DNA of 64,000 nucleotides from positions 8,432,001 through 8,496,000 of the forward strand of contig NZ_CP092431.1 in the NCBI RefSeq assembly GCF_022385335.1, read 5' to 3'. Positions within the stretch are counted from its first letter, which is position 1. Each line of letters opens with the position of its first letter. Origin of the DNA: Streptomyces deccanensis (lineage in GTDB: Bacteria; Actinomycetota; Actinomycetes; Streptomycetales; Streptomycetaceae). This document shows, one piece after another, positions 53,822 through 62,095 of this stretch. The notes beneath the pieces were generated by a model. That model was given only the letters and a program-made list of their open reading frames with translations. It had not been told where the DNA came from and made no database searches. Both the position numbers and the translations under genes were made by a program.

Positions 53822-53851
53822 GAGCCCCGGATCCGATCGGACCCGGGGCTC
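53822..53851 (-). terminator. hairpin terminator after pssA
   Basis: GAGCCCCGGATC (53822-53833) and GACCCGGGGCTC (53840-53851) pair with one mismatch around CGATCG, 13 nt after the pssA stop codon. A clear stem-loop terminator position, without a strong T-run. Confidence 0.7.
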
Positions 53852-53864
53852 TCCAAGCGGAGCG

Positions 53865-54734
53865 TTACGGCTGCGTCGCCCGTGCCTCGCGGCGGTTGTC
53901 GCGGAAGTTGTTCACGCGGCGTGCCGTGGCGAAGAGCGGGATGACCGCGCCCATGACGAGCTGCAGCGCGCAGCCGGTCTGGAGCAGGAGCTGACCGCCG
54001 GGGGCGTCGAAGGCCCAGGCCGCCAGGAGACCCATGGCGAGGACGATCCAGGTGAGCACCGCGCCCGCGAGGGGACCACGCGGCTTCGGGTACTCGACAC
54101 GGCTCACCATCAGCCACGCGACGCCGACGATGGCCAGGAGCGTCGCCACGAAGGGCAGCTCCAGGAGCACGATCGAGATGACCGTCAGCGCGCCGAACGG
54201 CGACGGCATGCCCTGGAAGGTGCCGTCCTTCACCGTGACGCAGGAGAATCTCGCGAGCCTCAGCACCACGGCCAGCAGCACGACGATCGCCCCCACCGCC
54301 GCCACCCGCTGGTGCGCGTCGTCGGCGACCATGCCGTAGACGAGGACGAAGTACGCCGGCGCGAGGCCGAAGCTGATCAGGTCGGAGAGGTTGTCCAGCT
54401 CCGCGCCCATCGGCGAGGAGCGCAGCTTGCGCGCCACCAGGCCGTCGAACAGGTCGAAGATCGCCGCGCACAGCATCAGGATCACCGCGGTGGCCGCGCT
54501 GTGCCGGGCCATGCCCGACTCCTGGCTGCCGGTGAGGTGCGGGATCAGGATGCCCGTGGTGGTGAAGTACACCGCCATGAAGCCGCACGTGGCGTTGCCC
54601 AGCGTGAGGGTGTCCGCTATCGACAGGCGGAGCGACAGCGGCATCTCCTCCGCGTCGTCCTCCACCTCGTCCACGTCGGGCACCCAGCCGGCCCCGGTCT
54701 GGCCGGGTTGGGTCTCCGGATCAATCACGGTCAA
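53865..54734 (-). CDS. pssA: CDP-diacylglycerol--serine O-phosphatidyltransferase
   Basis: A 289-residue CDP-alcohol phosphatidyltransferase with about 6-8 membrane segments after a polar N-terminus of about 45 residues. The catalytic motif D-G-x2-A-R-x8-G-x3-D-x3-D is present as F-D-G-L-V-A-R-K-L-R followed by M-G-A-E-L-D-N-L-S-D. It makes phosphatidylserine from CDP-diacylglycerol and serine. Its start overlaps the end of psd by 14 nt, so synthesis and decarboxylation of phosphatidylserine are co-expressed. Confidence 0.93.
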   Translation of the reverse strand: MTVIDPETQPGQTGAGWVPDVDEVEDDAEEMPLSLRLSIADTLTLGNATCGFMAVYFTTTGILIPHLTGSQESGMARHSAATAVILMLCAAIFDLFDGLVARKLRSSPMGAELDNLSDLISFGLAPAYFVLVYGMVADDAHQRVAAVGAIVVLLAVVLRLARFSCVTVKDGTFQGMPSPFGALTVISIVLLELPFVATLLAIVGVAWLMVSRVEYPKPRGPLAGAVLTWIVLAMGLLAAWAFDAPGGQLLLQTGCALQLVMGAVIPLFATARRVNNFRDNRREARATQP

Positions 54735-55377
54735 TGCGAGTCACCCCAGCCACGGTCTTCTGGCCCACCTCGACGTCGATCTCCACACCCTCGGGCAGGT
54801 AGATGTCGACACGGGAGCCGAAGCGGATCAGCCCGATCCGGTCACCCTGCTCGACCTTGGTGCCCTCGGGGACGTACGGAACGATGCGGCGAGCCACGGC
54901 GCCGGCGATCTGGATCATCTCGATGTCACCGAGTTCGGTGTCGAAGTGCCAGACGACGCGCTCGTTGTTCTCGCTCTCCTTGTTGAACGCCGGTACGAAC
55001 CCACCCGGGATGTGCTCCACCGACGTCACCGTGCCGGAGAGCGGCGCGCGGTTGACGTGGACGTTGAGCGGGCTCATGAAGATCGCGACGCGGGTGCGGC
55101 CGTCCTTCCACGGCATGATGCTCTGCACCACTCCGTCGGCGGGCGAGATGACCCGGCCCTGGGCGATCTCACGCTCGGGGTCGCGGAAGAACCACAGCAT
55201 GCCCGCCGCCAGCGCGGTGGCGGGTACGGCCACGGCGCGCGCGGCGCCGGAGCGGCGCGAACGGGCGAGGCTGAGTGCTGCGGTGGCGACGGTCGGGAGA
55301 AGCCACGGCGATGCTCCGCGCGCAAGACGTACGCCTGCCAGGCTGTCGCGTGGTGCAGAGGTTTGGCTGTGGGGCAT
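54721..55377 (-). CDS. psd: phosphatidylserine decarboxylase proenzyme
   Basis: A 218-residue short-type decarboxylase that converts phosphatidylserine to phosphatidylethanolamine. A hydrophobic N-terminal segment (about 25-63) anchors it; core blocks are F-F-R-D-P-E-R, I-S-P-A-D-G-V-V, F-M-S-P-L-N-V-H-V-N-R and the self-cleavage site R-F-G-S-R, whose Ser becomes the pyruvoyl group. Length fits the small archaeal/actinobacterial class. Operon with pssA through a 14-nt overlap. Confidence 0.93.
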   Translation of the reverse strand: MPHSQTSAPRDSLAGVRLARGASPWLLPTVATAALSLARSRRSGAARAVAVPATALAAGMLWFFRDPEREIAQGRVISPADGVVQSIMPWKDGRTRVAIFMSPLNVHVNRAPLSGTVTSVEHIPGGFVPAFNKESENNERVVWHFDTELGDIEMIQIAGAVARRIVPYVPEGTKVEQGDRIGLIRFGSRVDIYLPEGVEIDVEVGQKTVAGVTRIDRD

Positions 55378-55502
55378 GGATGACCTTCGTAGCGGATGAT
55401 GCCGCGCGGTGACTGGGGACGGCGGCTTTCACGGGATCGTACCGGTCGCGGACCGCAACTGGGCAAGCCAGGAAGCCGAGTCGACGACCGAAGCGTGCTG
55501 AC

Positions 55503-55535
55503 GGGGTGTGATCTTCTTCTCGAAGAAAACACCCC
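55503..55535 (-). terminator. two-tier hairpin after mcd
   Basis: GGGGTGT (55503-55509) pairs with ACACCCC (55529-55535), and inside it TTCTTC (55514-55519) pairs with GAAGAA (55522-55527). On the minus strand it lies 34 nt after the mcd stop, with TTTT inside the structure. Likely end of the ethylmalonyl-CoA operon transcript, separating it from psd. Confidence 0.6.
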
Positions 55536-55568
55536 GAACCAGACAACCGACCCCGGACCAACCGCGTA

Positions 55569-56774
55569 CTAGCCCTGGAATCGATACTCTTCGAGCAGTC
55601 GACGACCGATGATCATTTTCTGGATTTCGGCGGTACCTTCACCGATCAGCAGCATCGGCGCCTCGCGGTAGAGGCGCTCGATCTCGTACTCCTTGGAGAA
55701 GCCGTAACCGCCGTGGATCCGGAAAGCGTCCTCGACGACCTCTTTGCAGTATTCGGAGGCGAGGTACTTCGCCATCCCTGCCTCGAGGTCGTTTCGTTCG
55801 CCCGAGTCCTTTTTGCGTGCTGCGTTGACCATCATCGCATGCGCGGCCTCGACCTTGGTAGCCATCTCGGCCAGCTTGAACTGGATCGCCTGGTGCTGGG
55901 CGATCTGCTTGCCGAAAGTGTGGCGCTGCTGGGCGTACTGGACACCGAGTTCGAATGCACGCTGAGCGACACCGCAGCCACGTGCGGCCACATTCACCCG
56001 GCCCACCTCGACGCCGTCCATCATTTGGTAAAACCCTCGGCCCGTGGTGCCGCCGAGTACACGATTGGCCGGAATGCGCAGTCCGTCCATGATGAGCTCG
56101 GTCGTGTCGACGCCCTTGTAGCCCATCTTGTCGATCTTCCCGGGAATGGTGAGGCCGGGGCGGACCTCTCCGAAGCCGGGCTCCTTCTCGACCAGGAAGG
56201 TCGTCATCGACTTGTGGGGCGCCGTGCCCTCGGGGTGTCCTTCGTCACTTCGGACGAGAACGGCGACCAAGGTTGACGTTCCGCCGTTCGTCAGCCACAT
56301 CTTCTGACCGTTCAGGACGTACTCGTCGCCGTCCTTGACCGCCTTCGATGTGATCGCCGACACATCCGAGCCGAGCCCCGGCTCCGACATCGAGAAGGCG
56401 CCCCGGACGTCGCCGGCCGCCATCCTCGGCAGGAAGTGGTTCTTCTGCTCCTCGGTGCCGTGCTGCTTGAGCATGTACGCCACGATGAAGTGCGTGTTGA
56501 TGATCCCGGACACGGACATCCAGCCCCGGGCGATCTCCTCCACGCACAGTGCGTACGTGAGCAGGGACTCGCCCAGACCGCCGTACTCCTCGGGGATCAT
56601 CAGGCCGAAGAGGCCGAGTTCCTTGAGCCCGTCGACGATCTGCTGCGGGTACTCGTCCCGGTGCTCCAGCTCGGTCGCGACCGGGATGATCTCCTTGTCC
56701 ACGAAGTCCCGGACGGTGGACAGGATCTCCTGCTGGACGTCCGTGAGGCCGTGGGTCTGGGCGAGTCGTGCCAT
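55569..56774 (-). CDS. mcd: (2S)-methylsuccinyl-CoA dehydrogenase
   Basis: A 401-residue acyl-CoA dehydrogenase (FAD-dependent) that in this pathway oxidises methylsuccinyl-CoA to mesaconyl-CoA. Family blocks are P-E-E-Y-G-G-L-G, A-F-S-M-S-E-P-G-L-G-S-D, K-M-W-L-T-N-G and the C-terminal I-H-G-G-Y-G-F-S-K-E-Y with the R-L-Y-R-E-A stretch. On sequence alone other short-chain acyl-CoA substrates would be possible; the position 2 nt after mch in the operon decides the call. GGAGAAG upstream of the ATG. Confidence 0.9.
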   Translation of the reverse strand: MARLAQTHGLTDVQQEILSTVRDFVDKEIIPVATELEHRDEYPQQIVDGLKELGLFGLMIPEEYGGLGESLLTYALCVEEIARGWMSVSGIINTHFIVAYMLKQHGTEEQKNHFLPRMAAGDVRGAFSMSEPGLGSDVSAITSKAVKDGDEYVLNGQKMWLTNGGTSTLVAVLVRSDEGHPEGTAPHKSMTTFLVEKEPGFGEVRPGLTIPGKIDKMGYKGVDTTELIMDGLRIPANRVLGGTTGRGFYQMMDGVEVGRVNVAARGCGVAQRAFELGVQYAQQRHTFGKQIAQHQAIQFKLAEMATKVEAAHAMMVNAARKKDSGERNDLEAGMAKYLASEYCKEVVEDAFRIHGGYGFSKEYEIERLYREAPMLLIGEGTAEIQKMIIGRRLLEEYRFQG

Positions 56775-56776
56775 GG

Positions 56777-57289
56777 CTACTTCTCCTGCTCCCTGAGCTC
56801 GGGGCGGCCCGGCTGTTCGCCGCCGCGCTCCTTGATGTAGGTCTCGGTGGGCACCATGACCTTGCGACGGAACACGCACACCAACGTGCCGTCCTGCTTG
56901 TAGCCCTTGGTCTCGACGTACACGATGCCGCGGTCGTTCTTCGACTTCGACGGCCACTTGTCGAGCACGGTCGTCTGGCCGTAGATCGTGTCGCCGTGGA
57001 AGGTCGGCGCCACGTGCCGCAGCGACTCGATCTCCAGGTTGGCGATCGCCTTGCCCGAGACGTCCGGCACGGACATGCCCAGCAGCAGCGAGTAGATGTA
57101 GTTCCCGACCACCACGTTCTTGCCGAAGTCGGTCGTCTTCTCGGCGTAGTTGACGTCCATGTGGAGCGGGTGGTGGTTCATGGTGAGGAGGCAGAAGAGG
57201 TGGTCGTCGTACTCCGTGACCGTCTTCCCGGGCCAGTGCTTGTAGACCGCCCCGACCTCGAACTCCTCGTAGGTGCGTCCGAACTGCAT
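56777..57289 (-). CDS. mch: mesaconyl-CoA hydratase, MaoC-type
   Basis: A 170-residue hot-dog-fold hydratase that adds water to mesaconyl-CoA to give beta-methylmalyl-CoA. The hydratase segment is L-T-M-N-H-H-P-L-H-M-D, with G-N-Y-I-Y-S-L-L-L-G following, and F-H-G-D-T-I-Y-G. It contains a single hot-dog domain, about half the length of the double-domain enzymes of Rhodobacter or Methylobacterium, so it probably acts as an oligomer. It lies 15 nt after mcl and 2 nt before mcd. Confidence 0.88.
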   Translation of the reverse strand: MQFGRTYEEFEVGAVYKHWPGKTVTEYDDHLFCLLTMNHHPLHMDVNYAEKTTDFGKNVVVGNYIYSLLLGMSVPDVSGKAIANLEIESLRHVAPTFHGDTIYGQTTVLDKWPSKSKNDRGIVYVETKGYKQDGTLVCVFRRKVMVPTETYIKERGGEQPGRPELREQEK

Positions 57290-57304
57290 CGCGCTCAGGG
57301 CTCC

Positions 57305-58279
57305 TCAGTTGTCGGGGGTCTCGAACTTGGAGGTGCGCTGCATGCCGGCCGCGCGCCCCTTGCCGGAGATGACCAGCGCCATCTTGCGGCTGGCCTCGTC
57401 GATCATCTCGTCGCCGAGCATCGCCGAGCCCTTCTTGCCGCCCGCCTCGGACGTGTAGTAGTCGTACGCGTCCAGGATCAGCTCGGCGTGGTCGTAGTCC
57501 TCCTGCGAGGGCGAGAAGATCTCGTTGGACGCCTCGACCTGGCCCGGGTGCAGCACCCACTTGCCGTCGAAGCCGAGCGCGGCGGCCCGCTGGGCGACCT
57601 CGCGGTAGCCGTCGATGTTGCGGATCTGCAGGTAGGGGCCGTCGATCGCCTGGAGGTTGTTGGCGCGGGCCGCCATCAGGATCTTCATCAGGATGTAGTG
57701 GTAGGCGTCCGCCGGGTAGCCGGGCGGCTGCTCGCCCACGACCAGCGACTTCATGTTGATCGAGGCCATGAAGTCGGCCGGGCCGAAGATGATCGTCTCC
57801 ACGCGCTGGGAGGCCGTGGCGATCTCGTTGACGTTGTTCAGGCCCTGCGCGTTCTCGATCTGCGCCTCGATGCCGATCTTGCCGACCTCGAAGCCCATCG
57901 TCTTCTCGATCTGGGTGAGGAGCAGATCGAGGGCGACGACCTGCTGTGCCGTCTGCACCTTCGGCAGCATGATGCAGTCGAGGTTCTGGCCCGCGCCCTC
58001 GACGACGGTGACGACATCGCGGTACGTCCACTCCGTCGTCCAGTCGTTGACGCGCACGACCCGCGTCTTGCCCGTCCAGTCGCCCTCGTTGAGGAACTTG
58101 ACGATGGTGTGCCGCGCCTCGGGCTTGGCGAGCGGGGCGCAGGCGTCCTCCAGGTCGAGGAAGACCTGGTCCGCCGGGAGGCCCTGGGCCTTCTCCAGGA
58201 AGCGGGGGTTGCTTCCCGGCACCGCGAGGCAGGAGCGCCGCGGGCGAAGGCGGTTCACCTGGGGAACAGGGCTGGTCAT
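57305..58279 (-). CDS. mcl: L-malyl-CoA/beta-methylmalyl-CoA lyase
   Basis: A 324-residue HpcH/HpaI-type lyase that splits beta-methylmalyl-CoA into glyoxylate and propionyl-CoA (and can act on malyl-CoA). Motifs are A-V-P-G-S-N-P-R-F, the metal-site region V-F-L-D-L-E-D-A-C-A-P, I-M-L-P-K-V-Q, and the I-E-A-Q-I-E-N-A-Q-G stretch. The ATG overlaps the meaA stop by 4 nt (ATGA), showing translational coupling. Confidence 0.91.
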   Translation of the reverse strand: MTSPVPQVNRLRPRRSCLAVPGSNPRFLEKAQGLPADQVFLDLEDACAPLAKPEARHTIVKFLNEGDWTGKTRVVRVNDWTTEWTYRDVVTVVEGAGQNLDCIMLPKVQTAQQVVALDLLLTQIEKTMGFEVGKIGIEAQIENAQGLNNVNEIATASQRVETIIFGPADFMASINMKSLVVGEQPPGYPADAYHYILMKILMAARANNLQAIDGPYLQIRNIDGYREVAQRAAALGFDGKWVLHPGQVEASNEIFSPSQEDYDHAELILDAYDYYTSEAGGKKGSAMLGDEMIDEASRKMALVISGKGRAAGMQRTSKFETPDN

Positions 58280-60312
58280 GCGGGGACCTCCGTGCTGATG
58301 AGGGGGCTGAGCTTGTTGGCCTTGCGGATCTCGTCGACGATACGGCCGATGATCCCGGTGATGTCGAAGTCCTTCGGGGTGAACACGGCGGCCACTCCGG
58401 CGGCCCTGAGCCGGTCGGCGTCCGCGTTCGGGATGATCCCGCCGGCGATCACCGGGATGTCACCGGCGCCCGCCTCGCGCAGCCGCTCCAGCACGTCCGG
58501 GACGAGCTGGGCGTGCGAGCCGGAGAGGATGGAGAGCCCGACCGCGTGCACGTCCTCGGCGAGGGCGGCGTCCACGATCTGTTCCGGGGTGAGCCGGATG
58601 CCCTGGTAGACCACCTCGAAGCCCGCGTCGCGGGCCCGCACGGCGATCTGCTCGGCCCCGTTGGAGTGCCCGTCCAGACCCGGCTTGCCGACCAGGAAGC
58701 GGAGCTTGCCGACGCCCAGATCCTGGGCCGTGCGGTCCACCTTGCGGCGGACCTCCGCCATCGCCGAGCCCTCCTCGGCGGAGACCGCCACCGGCGCCGA
58801 CGAGACACCGGTCGGCGCGCGGAACTCGCCGAACACCTCACGGAGGGCCCCGGCCCACTCGCCGGTCGTGACTCCGGCGCGGGCGCACTCCAGGGTGGCC
58901 TCCATGAGGTTGTCCGTGCCCTTCGCGGCCTCCTTGAGCCGCTCCAGCGCCTTGCACGGGCGCGGGTGGTTGAAGGGCGGCTGGTAGCGCGTGTCGCGCC
59001 AGTTCCGCAGCGACGCGACGACCCGCGCCTCGACCGCCGGGTCGACCGTCTGGATCGCCGCGTCGAGGTCGGCGGTCAGCGGGTTCGGCTCGGTCGACTC
59101 GTAGATGTTGACGCCGACGATCTTCTCCTCGCCGGACTCGATCCGGGCCCGGCGCTCGGCGTGCGAGGAGACCAGCTGCGACTTGAGGTAGCCGGACTCG
59201 ACGGCGGCCATCGCGCCGCCCATCTCCTGGATCCGCTCGATCTCGGCGAAGGACTCCTCGACCAGCTCGGCCACCTTCGCCTCGATGACGTGCGAGCCCT
59301 CGAAGATGTCCTCGTACTCCAGCAGGTCGCTCTCGTGCGCCAGCACCTGCTGGATCCGCAGGGACCACTGCTGGTCCCACGGCCGGGGCAGGCCCAGCGC
59401 CTCGTTCCAGGCCGGCAGCTGCACCGCACGCGCCCGCGCGTCCTTGGAGAGGGTCACGGCCAGCATCTCCAGCACGATCCGCTGGACGTTGTTCTCCGGC
59501 TGCGCCTCGGTCAGGCCGAGGGAGTTGACCTGGACGCCGTACCGGAAGCGCCGCTGCTTGGGGTTCTCGATGCCGTACCGCTCGCGGGTGACGCGGTCCC
59601 AGATGCGGCCGAACGCCCGCATCTTGCACATCTCCTCGACGAAGCGGACGCCCGCGTTCACGAAGAACGAGATCCGGGCGACGACGTCGCCCATGCGCTC
59701 CTCGGGCACCTGGCCCGAGTCGCGCACGGCGTCCAGCACCGCGATCGCCGTGGACATCGCGTACGCGATCTCCTGCACCGGCGTGGCCCCGGCCTCCTGC
59801 AGGTGGTAGCTGCAGATGTTGATCGGGTTCCACTTCGGGATGTGGGAGACCGTGTACGCGATCATGTCCGTCGTCAGCCGGAGCGAGGGCCCCGGCGGGA
59901 ACACATGGGTGCCCCGCGACAGGTACTCCTTGACGATGTCGTTCTGGGTCGTGCCCTGGAGCTGGGTGATGTCCGCGCCCTGCTCCTCCGCGACGACCTG
60001 GTAGAGCGCCAGGAGCCACATGGCGGTGGCGTTGATGGTCATCGAGGTGTTCATCTGTTCCAGGGGGATGTCCTGGAACAGCCTGCGCATGTCACCGAGA
60101 TGGGCCACCGGGACGCCGACCCGGCCGACCTCGCCGCGGGCGAGGATGTGGTCGGAGTCGTAGCCGGTCTGGGTCGGCAGGTCGAAGGCGACCGACAGAC
60201 CCGTCTGCCCCTTGGCGAGGTTGCGCCGGTACAACTCGTTGGACGCCTCGGCCGTGGAGTGACCGGCGTACGTCCGCATCAGCCACGGCCGGTCCTTCTG
60301 ACGCTCACTCAT
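58276..60312 (-). CDS. meaA: B12-dependent ethylmalonyl-CoA mutase (MeaA)
   Basis: A 678-residue adenosylcobalamin-dependent acyl-CoA mutase that converts ethylmalonyl-CoA to methylsuccinyl-CoA. The N-terminal TIM-barrel part has T-Y-A-G-H-S-T-A, L-S-V-A-F-D-L-P-T-Q-T-G-Y-D-S-D and the N-T-S-M-T-I-N-A-T stretch. The C-terminal cobalamin domain has the base-off motif D-G-H-S-N-G, then S-I-L-S-G-S-H and V-I-A-G-G-I-I-P. Both halves are fused, as usual for MeaA/Ecm. The start lies 9 nt after the ccr stop; the end overlaps mcl. Confidence 0.92.
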   Translation of the reverse strand: MSERQKDRPWLMRTYAGHSTAEASNELYRRNLAKGQTGLSVAFDLPTQTGYDSDHILARGEVGRVGVPVAHLGDMRRLFQDIPLEQMNTSMTINATAMWLLALYQVVAEEQGADITQLQGTTQNDIVKEYLSRGTHVFPPGPSLRLTTDMIAYTVSHIPKWNPINICSYHLQEAGATPVQEIAYAMSTAIAVLDAVRDSGQVPEERMGDVVARISFFVNAGVRFVEEMCKMRAFGRIWDRVTRERYGIENPKQRRFRYGVQVNSLGLTEAQPENNVQRIVLEMLAVTLSKDARARAVQLPAWNEALGLPRPWDQQWSLRIQQVLAHESDLLEYEDIFEGSHVIEAKVAELVEESFAEIERIQEMGGAMAAVESGYLKSQLVSSHAERRARIESGEEKIVGVNIYESTEPNPLTADLDAAIQTVDPAVEARVVASLRNWRDTRYQPPFNHPRPCKALERLKEAAKGTDNLMEATLECARAGVTTGEWAGALREVFGEFRAPTGVSSAPVAVSAEEGSAMAEVRRKVDRTAQDLGVGKLRFLVGKPGLDGHSNGAEQIAVRARDAGFEVVYQGIRLTPEQIVDAALAEDVHAVGLSILSGSHAQLVPDVLERLREAGAGDIPVIAGGIIPNADADRLRAAGVAAVFTPKDFDITGIIGRIVDEIRKANKLSPLISTEVPA

Positions 60313-60321
60313 CTCGGGACC

Positions 60322-61659
60322 TCAGACGTTCCGGAAGCGGTTGATGGCGTCGATGTGCTGGGCGCGCTTCTCGTGGTCGCGGACGCCCAGGCCCTCCTCG
60401 GGGGCCAGCGCGAGGACGCCGACCTTGCCCTGGTGGAGGTTGCGGTGCACGTCGTACGCGGCCTGCCCGGTCTCCTCCAGGGAGTAGACCTTGGACAGCG
60501 TCGGGTGGATCTTGCCCTTGGCGATGAGGCGGTTGGCCTCCCAGGCCTCGCGGTAGTTCGCGAAGTGGGAGCCGATGATCCGCTTCAGCGACATCCACAG
60601 GTAGCGGTTGTCGTACTCGTGCATGTAGCCCGAGGTCGAGGCGCAGGTGGTGATGGTGCCGCCCTTGCGGGTGACGAAGACGCTCGCGCCGAAGGTCTCG
60701 CGGCCCGGGTGCTCGAAGACGATGTCGATGTCCTCGCCGCCGGTGAGTTCGCGGATGCGCTTGCCGAAGCGCTTCCACTCCTTGGGGTCCTGGGTGTTCT
60801 CGTCCTTCCAGAACTTGTAGCCCTCGGCGTTGCGGTCGATGATCGCGTCGGCGCCCATCGCGCGGCAGATGTCCGCCTTCTGCTCGCTGGAGACGACACA
60901 GATCGGGTTGGCGCCGCCGGCGAGGGCGAACTGCGTGGCGTAGCTGCCGAGTCCGCCGCTGGCGCCCCAGATGAGCACGTTGTCGCCCTGCTTCATGGCG
61001 GCGCCGTTGCGGGAGACCAGCTGCCGGTAGGCGGTGGAGTTCACCAGGCCAGGGGCGGCGGCCTCCTCCCAGCTGAGGTGGTCCGGCTTCGGCATCAGCT
61101 GGTTGGACTTGACGAGCGCGACCTCGGCGAGCCCGCCGAAGTTGGTCTCGAAGCCCCAGATCCGCTGCTCGGGGTCGAGCATCGTGTCGTTGTGGCCGTC
61201 CGACGACTCCAGCTCGACGGAGAGGCAGTGCGCGACGACCTCGTCACCGGGCTGCCAGGCGTTGACGCCGGGACCGGTGCGCAGGACGACGCCCGCGAGG
61301 TCGGAGCCGATGATGTGGTACGGCAGGTCGTGGCGCTTGGCCAGCTCGCTGGTGCGGCCGTAGCGCTCCAGGAATCCGAAGGTGGACAGCGGCTCGAAGA
61401 TCGAGGTCCACACCGAGTTGTAGTTGACCGAGGAGGCCATGACGGCCACCAGGGCCTCGCCCGGGCCGAGCTCCGGGAGCGGGACCTCGTCCAGGTGGAT
61501 CGACTTGCGCGGGTCCTTCTCGCGGGTCGTCATGCCCGCGAACATCTCCGTCTCGTCCTTGTGCACGGTGATCGCGCGGTACGACTCGGGGAGCGGCAGA
61601 GCGGCGAAGTCGGCGGACGTGGAGTCCGGCGACTGGATCGCGTCCAGGATGTCCTTCAC
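60322..61659 (-). CDS. ccr: crotonyl-CoA carboxylase/reductase
   Basis: A 445-residue medium-chain dehydrogenase/reductase that reductively carboxylates crotonyl-CoA to ethylmalonyl-CoA with NADPH and CO2, the key step of the pathway and a source of polyketide extender units. Features are the M-A-S-S-V-N-Y-N-S-V-W-T start of the catalytic fold, A-A-A-P-G-L-V-N-S-T-A-Y, the cofactor motif G-A-S-G-G-L-G-S-Y-A, and F-E-H-P-G-R-E-T-F (including the active-site region for CO2). The GTG at 61659 has GGAGG 7-8 nt upstream. First gene of a five-gene operon with meaA, mcl, mch and mcd. Confidence 0.94.
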   Translation of the reverse strand: MKDILDAIQSPDSTSADFAALPLPESYRAITVHKDETEMFAGMTTREKDPRKSIHLDEVPLPELGPGEALVAVMASSVNYNSVWTSIFEPLSTFGFLERYGRTSELAKRHDLPYHIIGSDLAGVVLRTGPGVNAWQPGDEVVAHCLSVELESSDGHNDTMLDPEQRIWGFETNFGGLAEVALVKSNQLMPKPDHLSWEEAAAPGLVNSTAYRQLVSRNGAAMKQGDNVLIWGASGGLGSYATQFALAGGANPICVVSSEQKADICRAMGADAIIDRNAEGYKFWKDENTQDPKEWKRFGKRIRELTGGEDIDIVFEHPGRETFGASVFVTRKGGTITTCASTSGYMHEYDNRYLWMSLKRIIGSHFANYREAWEANRLIAKGKIHPTLSKVYSLEETGQAAYDVHRNLHQGKVGVLALAPEEGLGVRDHEKRAQHIDAINRFRNV

Positions 61660-61940
61660 GTGGTGCCTCCGGCGACGAGCGTCCTTGAGGGAAGGACGCT
61701 GTTGAGGGTTACGTCGGGTGCTGCAGAGCTGTGTGGTGATGCCGTCGGTTCGGCGGAGGTGGTGCTTCGGCGGCGCTGTGTGTGGCGCGGAGGGTTGCCT
61801 GTGACGCAGGCGTCCGGGCGCGCGGACCGTGGTTCGCGGGGACAGTCGGCGTACGGGATTTCGCTGTACGCCGGCCGCCCGGACTCCTTCAACGTATGGC
61901 ACGCCGTGTCACCCCGCAAGGCACCGAGTGCCAGAAAGTT
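61660..61940 (-). other. long leader/promoter region of ccr
   Basis: I see no gene here. Part of the ccr reading frame stays open upstream, but codon bias weakens and the GTG at 61659 has the better ribosome-binding site. The stretch is likely promoter plus a 5' leader. The imperfect inverted repeat at 61941-61974 lies at its far end. Confidence 0.4.
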
Positions 61941-61986
61941 CGCTCAGGTGAAATCTTTACGTAACACTTGAGCGATGATCGATCAT
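61941..61986. promoter_or_regulatory. inverted repeat and palindromes upstream of ccr
   Basis: CGCTCAGGTG (61941-61950) and CACTTGAGCG (61965-61974) are complementary in 9 of 10 positions, with TTACGTAA, a perfect palindrome, at 61957-61964 between them. They are followed at once by the perfect palindrome ATGATCGATCAT (61975-61986). Such stacked dyads in an AT-richer patch suggest an operator; the TetR protein encoded at 62096 is the nearest candidate. Confidence 0.55.
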
Positions 61987-62018
61987 GCGGGGGTAGAAAA
62001 GGGCCTCTGACGTGCCAA

Positions 62019-62044
62019 AACGGCCACCCTGGAGGGTGGCCGTT
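62019..62044 (-). terminator. intrinsic terminator after the TetR gene
   Basis: AACGGCCACCC (62019-62029) and GGGTGGCCGTT (62034-62044) form a perfect 11-bp stem with a 4-nt loop. Read on the minus strand, the stem is followed by a TTTT run (complement of AAAA at 62017-62020). It lies about 51 nt after the regulator's stop codon. Confidence 0.85.
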
Positions 62045-62095
62045 CTCACAGTTACCGTTGAGTAGATCGTCGTCGGATCGGGGTTCCGAGGGGTG

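Noticed and set aside
58513..61971. A 1,152-codon open frame on the plus strand opposite the ethylmalonyl-CoA operon
   Set aside because: It is the antisense shadow of meaA and ccr produced by extreme third-position G/C. Its composition is Val/Gly/Arg/Asp-rich without motifs, and the minus-strand genes are unmistakable.
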